From the NCBI GenBank assembly GCA_020628645.1, contig JAHDES010000043.1, forward strand, positions 1 through 47,781: a DNA stretch of 47,781 nucleotides. Direction: 5' to 3'. The stretch comes from Saprospiraceae bacterium. Lineage in GTDB: Bacteria; Bacteroidota; Bacteroidia; Chitinophagales; Saprospiraceae. Of this stretch, positions 34,515-42,557 are shown piece after piece; position 1 is the stretch's first letter, and each line of letters opens with the position of its first letter. Below the pieces are notes generated by a model. The model did no database searches and had not been told where the DNA came from. It worked only from the letters and a program-made list of their open reading frames with translations. The translations under genes and the position numbers were made by a program.

Positions 34515-35810
34515 ATGTCAATATCCATGTCATTGAAAATAAAATATGAAAATAGGATGGTCGAACCCGCCTGCATATTCAGGTTTATTCGACGCAGTAG
34601 TTTAAAAACAAAAAAATATTTCTCATTTCCTTTTATGGTGTTAAGTTCTCTTTTTGTTGTCTTTTCAACTCATTCCACGATCAATGCCCAAGAAGAAAAG
34701 AATTGGGTGTTATCGGGTTATATCAAAAATCTGCAATCCGTTTCAATTGTAAAGGACGAATTACAGCAAAAACAGTTATTCACGGATAATTTACTTCACA
34801 ATCGCCTCAATTTTAAATGGTTTATTGATGACAATTGGACTTTTAAAGCAGATGCGCGTACAAGAATCCTTTACGGAGAAACGACGCGTTTAAATAATTT
34901 TGCGTTGAATGGCGAGTATGCAAAACAAATAGATGCAGCTAGTAATGATATTATTGACTTGTCTGCTATTTTGATTAATGAAAATGCAGTCGTGATGCAT
35001 ACGGTGATTGATCGTTTGTATTTGGAATGGGTGAAAGGAAATTGGGAAATTCGAGCAGGACGGCAGCGGATCAATTGGGGCATCAATACTATTTGGAATC
35101 CCAATGACATCTTTAATGCATATTCATTTACGGACTTTGATTATGAAGAACGCCCGGGGAGTGATGCCTTACGGGTACAATATTATACAGGCGTTGCTTC
35201 CAGTATTGAATTTGCTACTAAGTTTATATGGGATCAAGAAGATGCTGTAGCGGCTTTATTGTGGAAATTCAATCAATGGAATTATGATTTTCAATTATTA
35301 TCAGCGTATGCCGAAGAAGATTTCGTGTTTGGCGGTGGTTGGGCAGGGAGTATAAAAGATGTAGGCTTTAAAGGCGAGTGGAGTTGGTTTACTCCTTTAT
35401 TTGATGAAGATGAATCGGATAGTTTTTCTGCGACCCTAAGTTTTGATTATACCTTGAAAAAAGGGACGTTTTTGAGTACAGGATTTCTTTATAATTCCAA
35501 TGGTCAAACCGCAGGAAGCATTACCCAATTATTTGCTTTTGAATTATCCGCTAAGAATTTATATCCGTATCAATACACGGTCTTCTTTTCTGTAGGTCAG
35601 CCAATTACACCTATTTTAAATAGTAGTTTAGCCTTCATTTATAGTCCTTCCGAAGCACATCCGATCTTTTTAAATCCAGTATTGACTTATTCCATCAAAG
35701 AAAATTGGGATATAGATTTGGTCGGTCAACTCATTTTTAATGAAGAGGTGGGACAAGGGTATGCCAGTCCTTTACAAGCGATTTTTGGTCGATTGAAGTT
35801 TAGTTTTTAG
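34515..35810 (+). CDS. Outer-membrane beta-barrel protein, DUF1302/alginate-export-like
   Basis: This protein, about 431 aa as annotated, has a signal peptide ending near INAQ (about residue 59). The first 15-35 residues before the signal look spurious. Starts at 34557 (ATG) or the ATG of FMVLSSLFVVF are possible, but none gives a clearly ideal n-region. The mature part is a barrel with typical strand patterns and the segment GRQRINWGINTIWNPNDIFN, followed by SFTDFDYEERPGSDALRVQYY. Similar segments are found in DUF1302-like porins that co-occur with LolA-like carriers. It ends RLKFSF, an aromatic terminal strand. It is probably the outer-membrane end of the transport system. Confidence 0.82.
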   Translation: MSISMSLKIKYENRMVEPACIFRFIRRSSLKTKKYFSFPFMVLSSLFVVFSTHSTINAQEEKNWVLSGYIKNLQSVSIVKDELQQKQLFTDNLLHNRLNFKWFIDDNWTFKADARTRILYGETTRLNNFALNGEYAKQIDAASNDIIDLSAILINENAVVMHTVIDRLYLEWVKGNWEIRAGRQRINWGINTIWNPNDIFNAYSFTDFDYEERPGSDALRVQYYTGVASSIEFATKFIWDQEDAVAALLWKFNQWNYDFQLLSAYAEEDFVFGGGWAGSIKDVGFKGEWSWFTPLFDEDESDSFSATLSFDYTLKKGTFLSTGFLYNSNGQTAGSITQLFAFELSAKNLYPYQYTVFFSVGQPITPILNSSLAFIYSPSEAHPIFLNPVLTYSIKENWDIDLVGQLIFNEEVGQGYASPLQAIFGRLKFSF

Positions 35811-35818
35811 AAAAAAGA

Positions 35819-35848
35819 AAGCCAATAAATCAAATAACTTATTGGCTT
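35819..35848 (+). terminator. Possible terminator after the barrel gene
   Basis: AAGCCAATAA (35819-35828) pairs exactly with TTATTGGCTT (35839-35848). The following CATTTT is a poor T tract, so termination efficiency is uncertain. Confidence 0.55.
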
Positions 35849-35911
35849 CATTTTAAGATTTTGATCAGTACTTATCTTCTCAGTACAGTACAAAAATTAA
35901 AAAGTGATGCT

Positions 35912-36015
35912 AACCATAGGTTGCACCTATGGTTTTGTGTTTTCAAAACTCGGTTTTGATCTAGAAAACGCGCAAAACAGAATTTTGCAGACGCTCAACC
36001 GTAGATAAATCTACG
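35912..36015. repeat. Cluster of four short hairpins
   Basis: In order these are AACCATAGGT-tgc-ACCTATGGTT (35912-35934), TCAAAAC-tcg-GTTTTGA (35943-35959), GCAAAA-cagaa-TTTTGC (35972-35988) and CGTAGAT-aa-ATCTACG (36000-36015). All stems are perfect. They fill the gap between two convergent genes and look like a REP/BIME-like composite element. Confidence 0.8.
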
Positions 36016-36062
36016 ATTAACAAATTATATTAAGATTTATAAGTTTTGTCCTGTACATAGAC

Positions 36063-37388
36063 TTATCTCAATACTGAAAATTTCTTCACCATACGCCCTT
36101 TTGGACTATCTAATTGTAAAATATAAATGCCGTTTTCTAATGGAGGTAAATCTATTTTACTAGAAGAAAGCGTATTTTGTTGATACAATACTTTCCCATT
36201 TAGCGCGGTAATTTGAACAGAAAAATTGCTATAATCAAAGGAAGAACGAAGATCTAAGTATAACTCATTTTGTGCAGGATTAGGAAAAACAGTCAAGGCT
36301 GAAGATAAATCATATTGTCGAACTCCTGTCTCGATACAAGCATTCACTAAGGCACATCGTTGATTTTCTAATACTCCACGAACGATATCAATTTGTCCTT
36401 GTGTAAAGCTATTTTGGCAAGTTTCGGCAGAATAATCCATAAAATTTTCAATCATATCAGGCAAATCATTCATTCCATCATTACAAGTATTGCGTGTAGT
36501 GTCACAATCGTATTCTGATTGTCCAGCTGTATTAGGCGTATCTTCAACACCATCATCTGCACCGCAACTATCGCCTCCACCAAGTGGATTTCCACCATCG
36601 CCCCAAATATGTCGTAAGCCAAGATAATGTCCTACCTCATGTGTAGCTGTACGACCTTTCGTTTCAAGCGGGGAGCCAGTACCTGGATCAATTTCAAAAG
36701 GATTATTTCGTCCAATGGTACGATAATCCACTACGACTCCTTCTACATCAGGACTTGGTGCATTCACTCCTGCTGGCCAATGTGCTAGATCCATTGGCGG
36801 GTAGGCATAGCCAAGCACTTGTCCAATTGTAACAGGTCCAATCGTAATGGGTTGAATTTTGCAGACCCATAAATTGAAGTATTTTTCTGTATCCCAAGCA
36901 TCGCTTCCTCCCTGTGCAGTACGTTTAACATTATCAGGTAAACCATTTGAAAATAAATCTATAGCAAATTCTTCCTGCGTTTCAACTCGAACAATGTCTA
37001 CTAATTCAAATTCGACCATAGGATCACCAACGACATCTTCAAAAATGGGACGAATATCAGAAGCATTGGCATTGAGTCGTCGATAATCTTCATTGAGAAC
37101 TTCGATTTGAGAATGAATAAGGCTATCTGGAATATTTTCTTCACCTTCTTTCCAAACGACATGTACCACTGTAGGAATAGTATAAACTTCCATTGATCGT
37201 TGTACACGAGCTTCTTTTCCAAGGCGTTTTGCTGCTTCAAATGTTTTTTGAACAGCAGTTTGATAGGAAGGGTAGCGTTCCGCCATACCTTGAGTAGCAA
37301 TATCATAGCCACAGAAAATTTGTTGGGCGAAATTTGTAGGAATGAAGAAAAAAAGACAAGGGATTAAAACTAGTAAATGTTTGTTCAT
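36063..37388 (-). CDS. Secreted M43 (pappalysin/cytophagalysin-like) zinc metalloprotease with T9SS sorting domain
   Basis: This 441-aa protein has a signal peptide (ends NFAQ). The metzincin zinc-binding motif HEVGHYLGLRHIWGD lies near residue 250, and a Met-turn-type sequence (NFMDYSAETC) and conserved Cys residues follow, typical of peptidase family M43. The last ~75 residues form a type A T9SS C-terminal sorting domain (LTVFPNPAQNELYLDL, ITALNGKVLYQQ, GIYILQL, MVKKFSVLR). It is therefore a probable substrate of the secretion system encoded by gldKLMN in this window. The enzyme is expected at the cell surface or in the medium. It is a single gene on the minus strand. Confidence 0.95.
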   Translation of the reverse strand: MNKHLLVLIPCLFFFIPTNFAQQIFCGYDIATQGMAERYPSYQTAVQKTFEAAKRLGKEARVQRSMEVYTIPTVVHVVWKEGEENIPDSLIHSQIEVLNEDYRRLNANASDIRPIFEDVVGDPMVEFELVDIVRVETQEEFAIDLFSNGLPDNVKRTAQGGSDAWDTEKYFNLWVCKIQPITIGPVTIGQVLGYAYPPMDLAHWPAGVNAPSPDVEGVVVDYRTIGRNNPFEIDPGTGSPLETKGRTATHEVGHYLGLRHIWGDGGNPLGGGDSCGADDGVEDTPNTAGQSEYDCDTTRNTCNDGMNDLPDMIENFMDYSAETCQNSFTQGQIDIVRGVLENQRCALVNACIETGVRQYDLSSALTVFPNPAQNELYLDLRSSFDYSNFSVQITALNGKVLYQQNTLSSSKIDLPPLENGIYILQLDSPKGRMVKKFSVLR

Positions 37389-37512
37389 TTTTTTGTGATG
37401 CTTAAAATAAAAGTGTATAAAATATTTCTCTTTATTACATAAGATGCTTTAAATCGTGATATTCCACAAGTGAATTTTAGTTATTTGATATAAGTTTTTT
37501 CTGAAAGCTTAG

Positions 37513-37520
37513 TATTTTTG
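37513..37520 (+). promoter_or_regulatory. Putative -7 element of ruvX
   Basis: TATTTTTG matches TAnnTTTG and lies only 4 bases before the GTG start codon, so the transcript would be leaderless or nearly so. Confidence 0.35.
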
Positions 37521-37524
37521 TGTC

Positions 37525-37938
37525 GTGGCACGAATTTTAGCAATAGATTATGGTTTAAAACGAACAGGTTTGGCAGTGACTGATCCCCTTCAGATCATTG
37601 CAACGGGCTTGGATACAGTTGAGACAAAAGAATTACTTCCTTTTTTGAAAAACTATTTTTCAGAAGAAGAAGTAGAAGGGATCGTTATTGGAGAACCCAA
37701 ACATTTAGACGGTACACCAACTCATTTAATGCCAAAAATTGAAGCATTAATTAAGAAAATCAACGAACTTTTTCCAGATATAAAGGTTGATTTACAAGAT
37801 GAACGTTTTACTTCTGCTGATGCGAAGCGAATTATTTTGCAAAGTGGGGCTAAAAAGAAAAAACGTCGAGATAAAGCATTAGTAGATAAAATAAGTGCTG
37901 TTTTAATTTTACAAGAATATTTACAACATCATGTCTAG
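37525..37938 (+). CDS. ruvX: Putative pre-16S rRNA nuclease / Holliday junction resolvase-like RuvX (YqgF)
   Basis: This 137-aa protein starts at a GTG. It has an RNase H-like fold, with the first catalytic Asp in IDYGLKRTG (residue 6), an acidic-rich centre GIVIGEPKHLDG, and the second conserved stretch DERFTSADA with its Asp. The family removes the 5' end of pre-16S rRNA and is also called Holliday junction resolvase-like. Length and motif order fit the E. coli protein (138 aa). It precedes def and an endonuclease V homologue on the same strand, but with 148 bases between ruvX and def, so co-transcription is uncertain. Confidence 0.93.
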   Translation: MARILAIDYGLKRTGLAVTDPLQIIATGLDTVETKELLPFLKNYFSEEEVEGIVIGEPKHLDGTPTHLMPKIEALIKKINELFPDIKVDLQDERFTSADAKRIILQSGAKKKKRRDKALVDKISAVLILQEYLQHHV

Positions 37939-38086
37939 ACAAAATTGCTTGTGTAATAACTTCATCCCGTGAAAATTGATAAAATAATTATTCCGAAAGT
38001 AATGAAGGATTAATTATGTTGAGATTTTGAGGGATTTTAACTAGAAGTTATTAGACCAATTTTTCGGACAAATTATTAAGTCATAA

Positions 38087-38650
38087 ATGATATTACCAGT
38101 TTACGCGTTTGGACAGCCCGTATTAAAAAAAGTAGCAAAAGATATAGATGCTGATTATCCAGAATTGGGTCAGTTAATTGAGAATATGTGGGAGACCATG
38201 TATGGCGCAAAAGGAGTAGGGCTTGCTGCTCCGCAAATTGGCTTAGGCATTCGATTGTTTTTAGTAGATACTGCTCAAACGAAAGAGGAAGATGACGAAA
38301 ATAAAGGCATCAAACAAGTCTTTATTAATGCTCAAAAAATAGAAGAAGGTGGTACGCCTTGGTCCTTTGAAGAAGGGTGTTTGAGTATTCCTGACATCAA
38401 TGGTGATGTAGAACGTCCTGCTCAAATTCGCTTGAAATACATGGATGAAAACTTCGAGGAGCATGAAAAAATCTTCACAGGTATGGAGGCGCGTGTGATT
38501 CAACATGAATATGATCACATTGATGGAATCTTATTTTTGGAACATTTAAAGCCTATTAAACGCCGCTTGATTAAACGCCGTTTAGAAAACATCAAAAAAG
38601 GTAAAATTTCGCCTGATTATAAAATGAAATTTGCACGATTGAAAAAGTAA
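38087..38650 (+). CDS. def: Peptide deformylase
   Basis: This 187-aa metalloenzyme removes the formyl group from nascent N-formyl-Met proteins. All three motifs are present: GVGLAAPQIG (43-52), EGCLS (96-100, Cys98 binds the metal) and QHEYDH (139-144, with His140, Glu141 and His144). The overall length is normal for a type I/Bacteroidota deformylase. The downstream endonuclease V gene begins 17 bases after the stop and they are probably co-transcribed. Confidence 0.98.
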   Translation: MILPVYAFGQPVLKKVAKDIDADYPELGQLIENMWETMYGAKGVGLAAPQIGLGIRLFLVDTAQTKEEDDENKGIKQVFINAQKIEEGGTPWSFEEGCLSIPDINGDVERPAQIRLKYMDENFEEHEKIFTGMEARVIQHEYDHIDGILFLEHLKPIKRRLIKRRLENIKKGKISPDYKMKFARLKK

Positions 38651-38666
38651 TAGAACCTACAAAGAA

Positions 38667-39170
38667 ATGATAATAGCTATAGATGTTCATTATAAAGCTA
38701 ATTATGCAAAATCAGTAGCTGTACTGTTCCCATTTTTTGAAGATGAAACTCCATTAAAAATTGAGAGCATTCAAATCAATGAGGTTGCTGATTATGAACC
38801 AGGGCAATTTTATAAAAGGGAATTACCTTGTATCCTCGCCATTCTAAATGAATTTTCTTTAGCAGATATATCTACCATTATAATTGATGGATATGTTTTC
38901 CTAGACGAAGCGGGAAAATGGGGTTTAGGTGCATATTTATATGATGCTTTAGAGGAAAAAATTCCTATTATTGGTGTAGCAAAATCAGCTTTTCGTCCAG
39001 AACGAACGAATGTTCAAGCCATTTATCGAGGGGAGAGTACCAAAGCTCTTTATGTAACGAGTATCGGTATGCCCCTTTCAGAAGCAAGCGAAGCCATAAA
39101 AAGCATGTATGGAAGTTATCGAATGCCTGATTTATTACGAATTTTAGATCAAGAAACAAAGCAAGATTAA
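38667..39170 (+). CDS. Short endonuclease V homologue
   Basis: This 167-aa protein aligns with endonuclease V (Nfi) as follows. AIDVHY corresponds to ADVGF (Asp6 for the catalytic Asp35). DYEPGQFYKRELP corresponds to YIPGFLSFREYP (Glu52 for Glu89). IIIDGYVFLD corresponds to FVDGHG (Asp74 for Asp110). IPIIGVAKS corresponds to IGVAK (Lys106 for Lys139). The C-terminal SYRMPDLLRILD matches GYRLPEPTRWAD. It lacks the ~30 N-terminal residues of E. coli Nfi and the last ~12 residues, and reads DGY where the family has DGH/DGN. The catalytic acids are kept, so deoxyinosine-specific cleavage is plausible but not certain. It overlaps the stop of the convergent GNAT gene by four bases. Confidence 0.85.
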   Translation: MIIAIDVHYKANYAKSVAVLFPFFEDETPLKIESIQINEVADYEPGQFYKRELPCILAILNEFSLADISTIIIDGYVFLDEAGKWGLGAYLYDALEEKIPIIGVAKSAFRPERTNVQAIYRGESTKALYVTSIGMPLSEASEAIKSMYGSYRMPDLLRILDQETKQD

Positions 39171-39694
39171 ACCCTCTTCTCAATATAAAAGGTTTGTTCA
39201 TCTTCTTTGGTAAAAGAAAAACCTCGTTTTTGAAGAATATGCTTCATTGCAGAATTATGAGAAAAAACGTATCCATATAAAATTTCAAAGCCCAGATCTT
39301 TACTGATTTCAATCATATAGTCCGTTAATAAACTACCTAATCCTTTTCCTTGCCAATCATCTGCAATGATTAATGCAAATTCGGTGGCTCTTTTTTCTTC
39401 ACTCGCAATGCGCGCTACAGCAATGACTTCTTTCTCATTGGCGTTTTCGACTTCCACGACAATTGCCATTTCTTTGGAATAATCAATTTGCGTGAGTCGT
39501 TGAACCAACTTAGGGGTGATTTTAGGAATGTACCCTAAAAAGCGGTCATAAATACTTTCGATAGAAAGTTTTGCTCGAAATTCATGCGCTTTTTTTCCGT
39601 CTATAGGATGAATAGGGCGCAATTGTACCAATGTGCCATCTTTTAATAAGACAGGTTTGATGTACTGAACGGGATAAAGGCTAATAAACTCCAT
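39167..39694 (-). CDS. GNAT family N-acetyltransferase
   Basis: This 175-aa cytoplasmic acetyltransferase uses acetyl-CoA. The acetyl-CoA-binding motif is ADDWQGKGLGSLL at about 109-121, with upstream motif-A strands AIVVEVENANEKEVIAVARIA and ATEFALII. The C-terminal part (SHNSAMKHILQKRGFSFTKED) is the typical final helix and strand. GNAT proteins of this size are related to the acetyltransferase domains of Pat-like proteins, but the substrate is unknown. It is convergent to the endonuclease V gene with a four-base overlap of stop codons. A TATCTTTG promoter element lies 19 bases upstream. Confidence 0.9.
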   Translation of the reverse strand: MEFISLYPVQYIKPVLLKDGTLVQLRPIHPIDGKKAHEFRAKLSIESIYDRFLGYIPKITPKLVQRLTQIDYSKEMAIVVEVENANEKEVIAVARIASEEKRATEFALIIADDWQGKGLGSLLTDYMIEISKDLGFEILYGYVFSHNSAMKHILQKRGFSFTKEDEQTFYIEKRV

Positions 39695-39712
39695 AAACGC
39701 TCATTTTGATTA

Positions 39713-39720
39713 CAAAGATA
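39713..39720 (-). promoter_or_regulatory. Putative -7 element of the GNAT gene
   Basis: The minus strand reads TATCTTTG, an exact TAnnTTTG match ending 19 bases before the start codon. A -33 TTTG at the correct spacing is not apparent. Confidence 0.5.
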
Positions 39721-39800
39721 ACGCCTAAGGATGGGGGAGAGTTCCTTTTAAGCGATGAATTTTAGCGAATTTTCGCTATTTTAACATATGAAAAATTATA

Positions 39801-40181
39801 CTATAAGGTAAAACTTAGGGCAAGCATTATTAACACTAATTTTAATCCATTGATAACCAGAGCAGTAAGGGCTAGTCCTCGTCCTTTTAAATCAGGATTT
39901 TCTTCTATCGCAATAAAAGCAAGTAAACTAAAAATGAACCCAAGGATTCCTAGTCCCCAAAAAGCGAAGATTAGACCAAATATGATCCAAATTTGTACTT
40001 TTCGGGCTGTTTTATCTTTATTTTTAGTTGCTTTTCTCCATTTTCTGAATGCTTTTTTTGATGGAGATTTTTTAATGGGATGAAGAATTGAACTAGATTT
40101 ATCAACAGGAGTAGTTGTAACAGCAAAAGAGGGTGTTTTTAAAAAAAAGCTTATAAATAGAAGAATCAAATATTTTTTCAT
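39801..40181 (-). CDS. Small DUF4190-like membrane protein
   Basis: This 126-aa protein has a signal-like N-terminal helix (MKKYLILLFISFFLKTPSFA), a basic middle part (HPIKKSPSKKAFRKWRKATKNKDKTARK) and two transmembrane helices near 70-92 and 105-123. ENPDLKGRGLALTALVING between them matches the DUF4190 signature (short loop with a Lys-Gly-Arg-Gly stretch). I start at the ATG at 40181. An in-frame ATG at 40256 would add 25 residues ahead of the signal peptide. The function of DUF4190 proteins is not established. No operon partner is close. Confidence 0.82.
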   Translation of the reverse strand: MKKYLILLFISFFLKTPSFAVTTTPVDKSSSILHPIKKSPSKKAFRKWRKATKNKDKTARKVQIWIIFGLIFAFWGLGILGFIFSLLAFIAIEENPDLKGRGLALTALVINGLKLVLIMLALSFTL

Positions 40182-40362
40182 ATGGTTAAAAAATTGTGAA
40201 TAAGTGGATGTACAAAATTCTTTAGAATTTTGTGTGGACAAGTGCATAGAATACACTTATACCCGAAAATGTAGCGCATTTTCTATCTACTTATGCATTT
40301 TATTTAATCATGCCCTTATGTGTTAATTTGAGATTAATAAATATCATGCAAGTTTCATAAGC

Positions 40363-41712
40363 TTATCGTTTTACCCAATGAAGGGGATTGAGTCGTGTTT
40401 TATCTTGCCACACTTCAAAGTGAAGAATAGCTGTATTTGTGGTTTTATTGGTATTAATTCTTCCGATATTTTGAAGTCGTTTGACAATATCTCCTTTTTT
40501 GAAATAAACCTCTTCCAAATTAGAATAAACGGTAAAATAATCACCATGTTTTAAGATGAGCGTATGTGCATATCCTGGTATAAACTGAACTCCAGCAACC
40601 CTACCTTCTTGAATGGCTCTAGCTTCTTCACCTTTATCCGTCTGAATATCAATACCATTATTTGTGATTTGAATATTCTTGATGGTAGGATGGGCTTGCT
40701 TACCAAAATATTTAGTGATAACCCCTGATTTAACGGGCCATTTGTGTTGTCCTTTGAGTCGCTGAAATTCACTCGTCCAGAAATTCTCGGTATTTGAATC
40801 TATAGTTCTGCGTGAATTTATTTTTGGGGTAGTATTCGTGTTTTTTTCTGGAGTAACTGGTTTTGATGTTCTTTCGATTTCTGCTAAAATGATATTTTCG
40901 ATGGCTTTATTAAGTTTCTCTTCTGCTTTTCGTTGTTGTGCTAGGGTGTTTTTAAGTCGCTTTTCATCTTTTCGAAGGGTTTTGTATAATTGATTTCGGG
41001 TTTTCATTTCTATTGCCATCAGTGCAATTTGATCTTCTTGTTCGCACAAAAGAGTTTCTTTTTCTTCTAACTGAAGTATTAATGCTCGATTTCTCTTTTG
41101 TAAACGATTTTGCGTATCAGCAATGAGTATGGCTTGTTTTTTTCGATAGGCATCATATTGTTTAATGTATTGCCATCGTCGAAAACCATCATTTAAACCA
41201 TTAGCAGAAAAAAGAAAAAGAAGAGTGGAATTACTCATTTTTTGTCGAAAGGCTTGTTGTGCTAAGGTCGCATATTCTTCTTTAAGTTGTTTGATGTCTC
41301 GATGCAGTGCTTCAATCACATCACCTGTCCGTTTAGAACGTTCTTCATTTAGATTTATTTCTTCGGTAAGGGTGGAGAGTAGTTGTTCTCGTTTTTTTAT
41401 TTGTTTTTGTAAAGTGGTGTAACGGTTGAGTTCGGTTTCTTTGTTTTTAGTAGTGTTTTGTAAGAGCTTATTGGTTAGACGGATTTCTTTGAGTAGTTTA
41501 TTACGATCTTTTTCGAGTTGTTGGCGGGATTGGGCGAAGAGGAGGGTAGGGATGAGGAGCAGGAAGAGGGATGTGAGAAGAGGGAGGAGATGGACTATTG
41601 AATATTGATTATTGAGTAATGGATGTTTTTGATGTGTTAGAGGAGAGCTAGAAGTGTTATTGCACTTTGGTGTAGGAGGAAGGTACTTCAAATCGTATGG
41701 TTTTGGGCACAT
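40363..41712 (-). CDS. EnvC-like murein hydrolase activator, degenerate M23 peptidase domain
   Basis: The protein is about 449 aa from the ATG at 41712. That start overlaps the previous gene by 56 bases and puts an odd ~35-residue stretch before the signal helix (LLPLLTSLFLLLIPTLLFAQ). A TTG at 41691 is the only nearby alternative. After the signal comes a long coiled coil (about residues 62-270), then a C-terminal LytM domain (about 335-449). The zinc ligands are partly lost: NNGIDIQ stands where H-x-GxD is usual, and ILHFEVW has one His instead of HxH. EnvC-type proteins activate amidases during cell division rather than cut peptidoglycan, which fits this pattern. Confidence 0.88.
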   Translation of the reverse strand: MCPKPYDLKYLPPTPKCNNTSSSPLTHQKHPLLNNQYSIVHLLPLLTSLFLLLIPTLLFAQSRQQLEKDRNKLLKEIRLTNKLLQNTTKNKETELNRYTTLQKQIKKREQLLSTLTEEINLNEERSKRTGDVIEALHRDIKQLKEEYATLAQQAFRQKMSNSTLLFLFSANGLNDGFRRWQYIKQYDAYRKKQAILIADTQNRLQKRNRALILQLEEKETLLCEQEDQIALMAIEMKTRNQLYKTLRKDEKRLKNTLAQQRKAEEKLNKAIENIILAEIERTSKPVTPEKNTNTTPKINSRRTIDSNTENFWTSEFQRLKGQHKWPVKSGVITKYFGKQAHPTIKNIQITNNGIDIQTDKGEEARAIQEGRVAGVQFIPGYAHTLILKHGDYFTVYSNLEEVYFKKGDIVKRLQNIGRINTNKTTNTAILHFEVWQDKTRLNPLHWVKR

Positions 41713-42454
41713 TAAATTCGACTTTTGATAACTCGATCTTTAATTGCATATTGCCGATCGCTGGATTTTCTATTTGTATGGTACGAAAATAGGAAAAATT
41801 TGATTGATTTTCTGTTTCTCGATAATCAGAATAAGAGAGAAGTAGCTCATTTTGCGTATACGCATCGGTGTATTTTACTTCACTTAATTCAAAAGAGTTT
41901 CCATTAATTTGGTAAGAAGATTTCACATCATCATATTCGCCAGAAAGGGTATAATTGATTTCATCTCGATCTACCTTAATTTCTTGCATGGGTAACAAGA
42001 CGGGATTTCCGTAAAAGATATTAATGATATTGTCAAATGTCATAAATTGACCAATGGTATTAGGAAGATCAAATTGCCTATTGATAAAACCTAACGACTG
42101 AACGATGTATTCTTTATTTTGTCGATCGATCACATAAGCCGAATCAGGCGTTAATTGTAAACGTGCGCCTTCTACACCTAATTTTTTCACATTCATCCAA
42201 ATTAAACTATCTTCTCGTACGCGGATGTAGGAGGAGAATTTTATTCGTTGATTGTCATCTTGGTAAGAAATTAAGGCTTTGGCACTCCACCAATCGAGTT
42301 CTTTTTTATTTTGATTGAGTTGTTTTAAGATATATTCAGAAGAGCGTTTTTTGAGTTTCGATGTAGAAAGATTTCGTTTTTGACAAGCAGATGAGGACAA
42401 TACAAGGATACCACAAATGAAGAGATAGGATAGTTTTGAAAAGATGCTGTTCAT
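41657..42454 (-). CDS. DUF4292 lipoprotein
   Basis: This 265-aa protein has a lipoprotein signal (SSSACQ, Cys24) and the DUF4292 fold, seen in KRSSEYILKQLNQNKKELDWWSAKALISY, FSSYIRVREDSLIWMNV and GVEGARLQLTPDSAYVIDRQNKEY. DUF4292 resembles the LolA/LolB/LptE-type lipoprotein-chaperone fold and is regularly located between a TPR protein and an M23/EnvC-like gene in Bacteroidota, as here. It might deliver lipoproteins to the outer membrane (a LolB equivalent), but this is inference. Its 3' end overlaps the 5' end of the EnvC-like gene. Confidence 0.94.
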   Translation of the reverse strand: MNSIFSKLSYLFICGILVLSSSACQKRNLSTSKLKKRSSEYILKQLNQNKKELDWWSAKALISYQDDNQRIKFSSYIRVREDSLIWMNVKKLGVEGARLQLTPDSAYVIDRQNKEYIVQSLGFINRQFDLPNTIGQFMTFDNIINIFYGNPVLLPMQEIKVDRDEINYTLSGEYDDVKSSYQINGNSFELSEVKYTDAYTQNELLLSYSDYRETENQSNFSYFRTIQIENPAIGNMQLKIELSKVEFNVPKTIRFEVPSSYTKVQ

Positions 42455-42485
42455 GTTGATAATGATTGAGATGCCTCTGAAGGGA

Positions 42486-42543
42486 GTAGGTCAGGCTTTA
42501 GCTTGTACATTAATTTCAAGGAACAGACTAAAGTCAGTCCTAC
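42486..42543. repeat. Imperfect inverted repeat between the TPR and DUF4292 genes
   Basis: GTAGGTCAGGCTTTAG (42486-42501) is the imperfect inverse complement of CTAAAGTCAGTCCTAC (42528-42543), with 13 of 16 positions matching. A small inner palindrome, GACTAAAGTC, is at 42526-42535. Confidence 0.65.
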
Positions 42544-42557
42544 TAGCTATATCAAAA

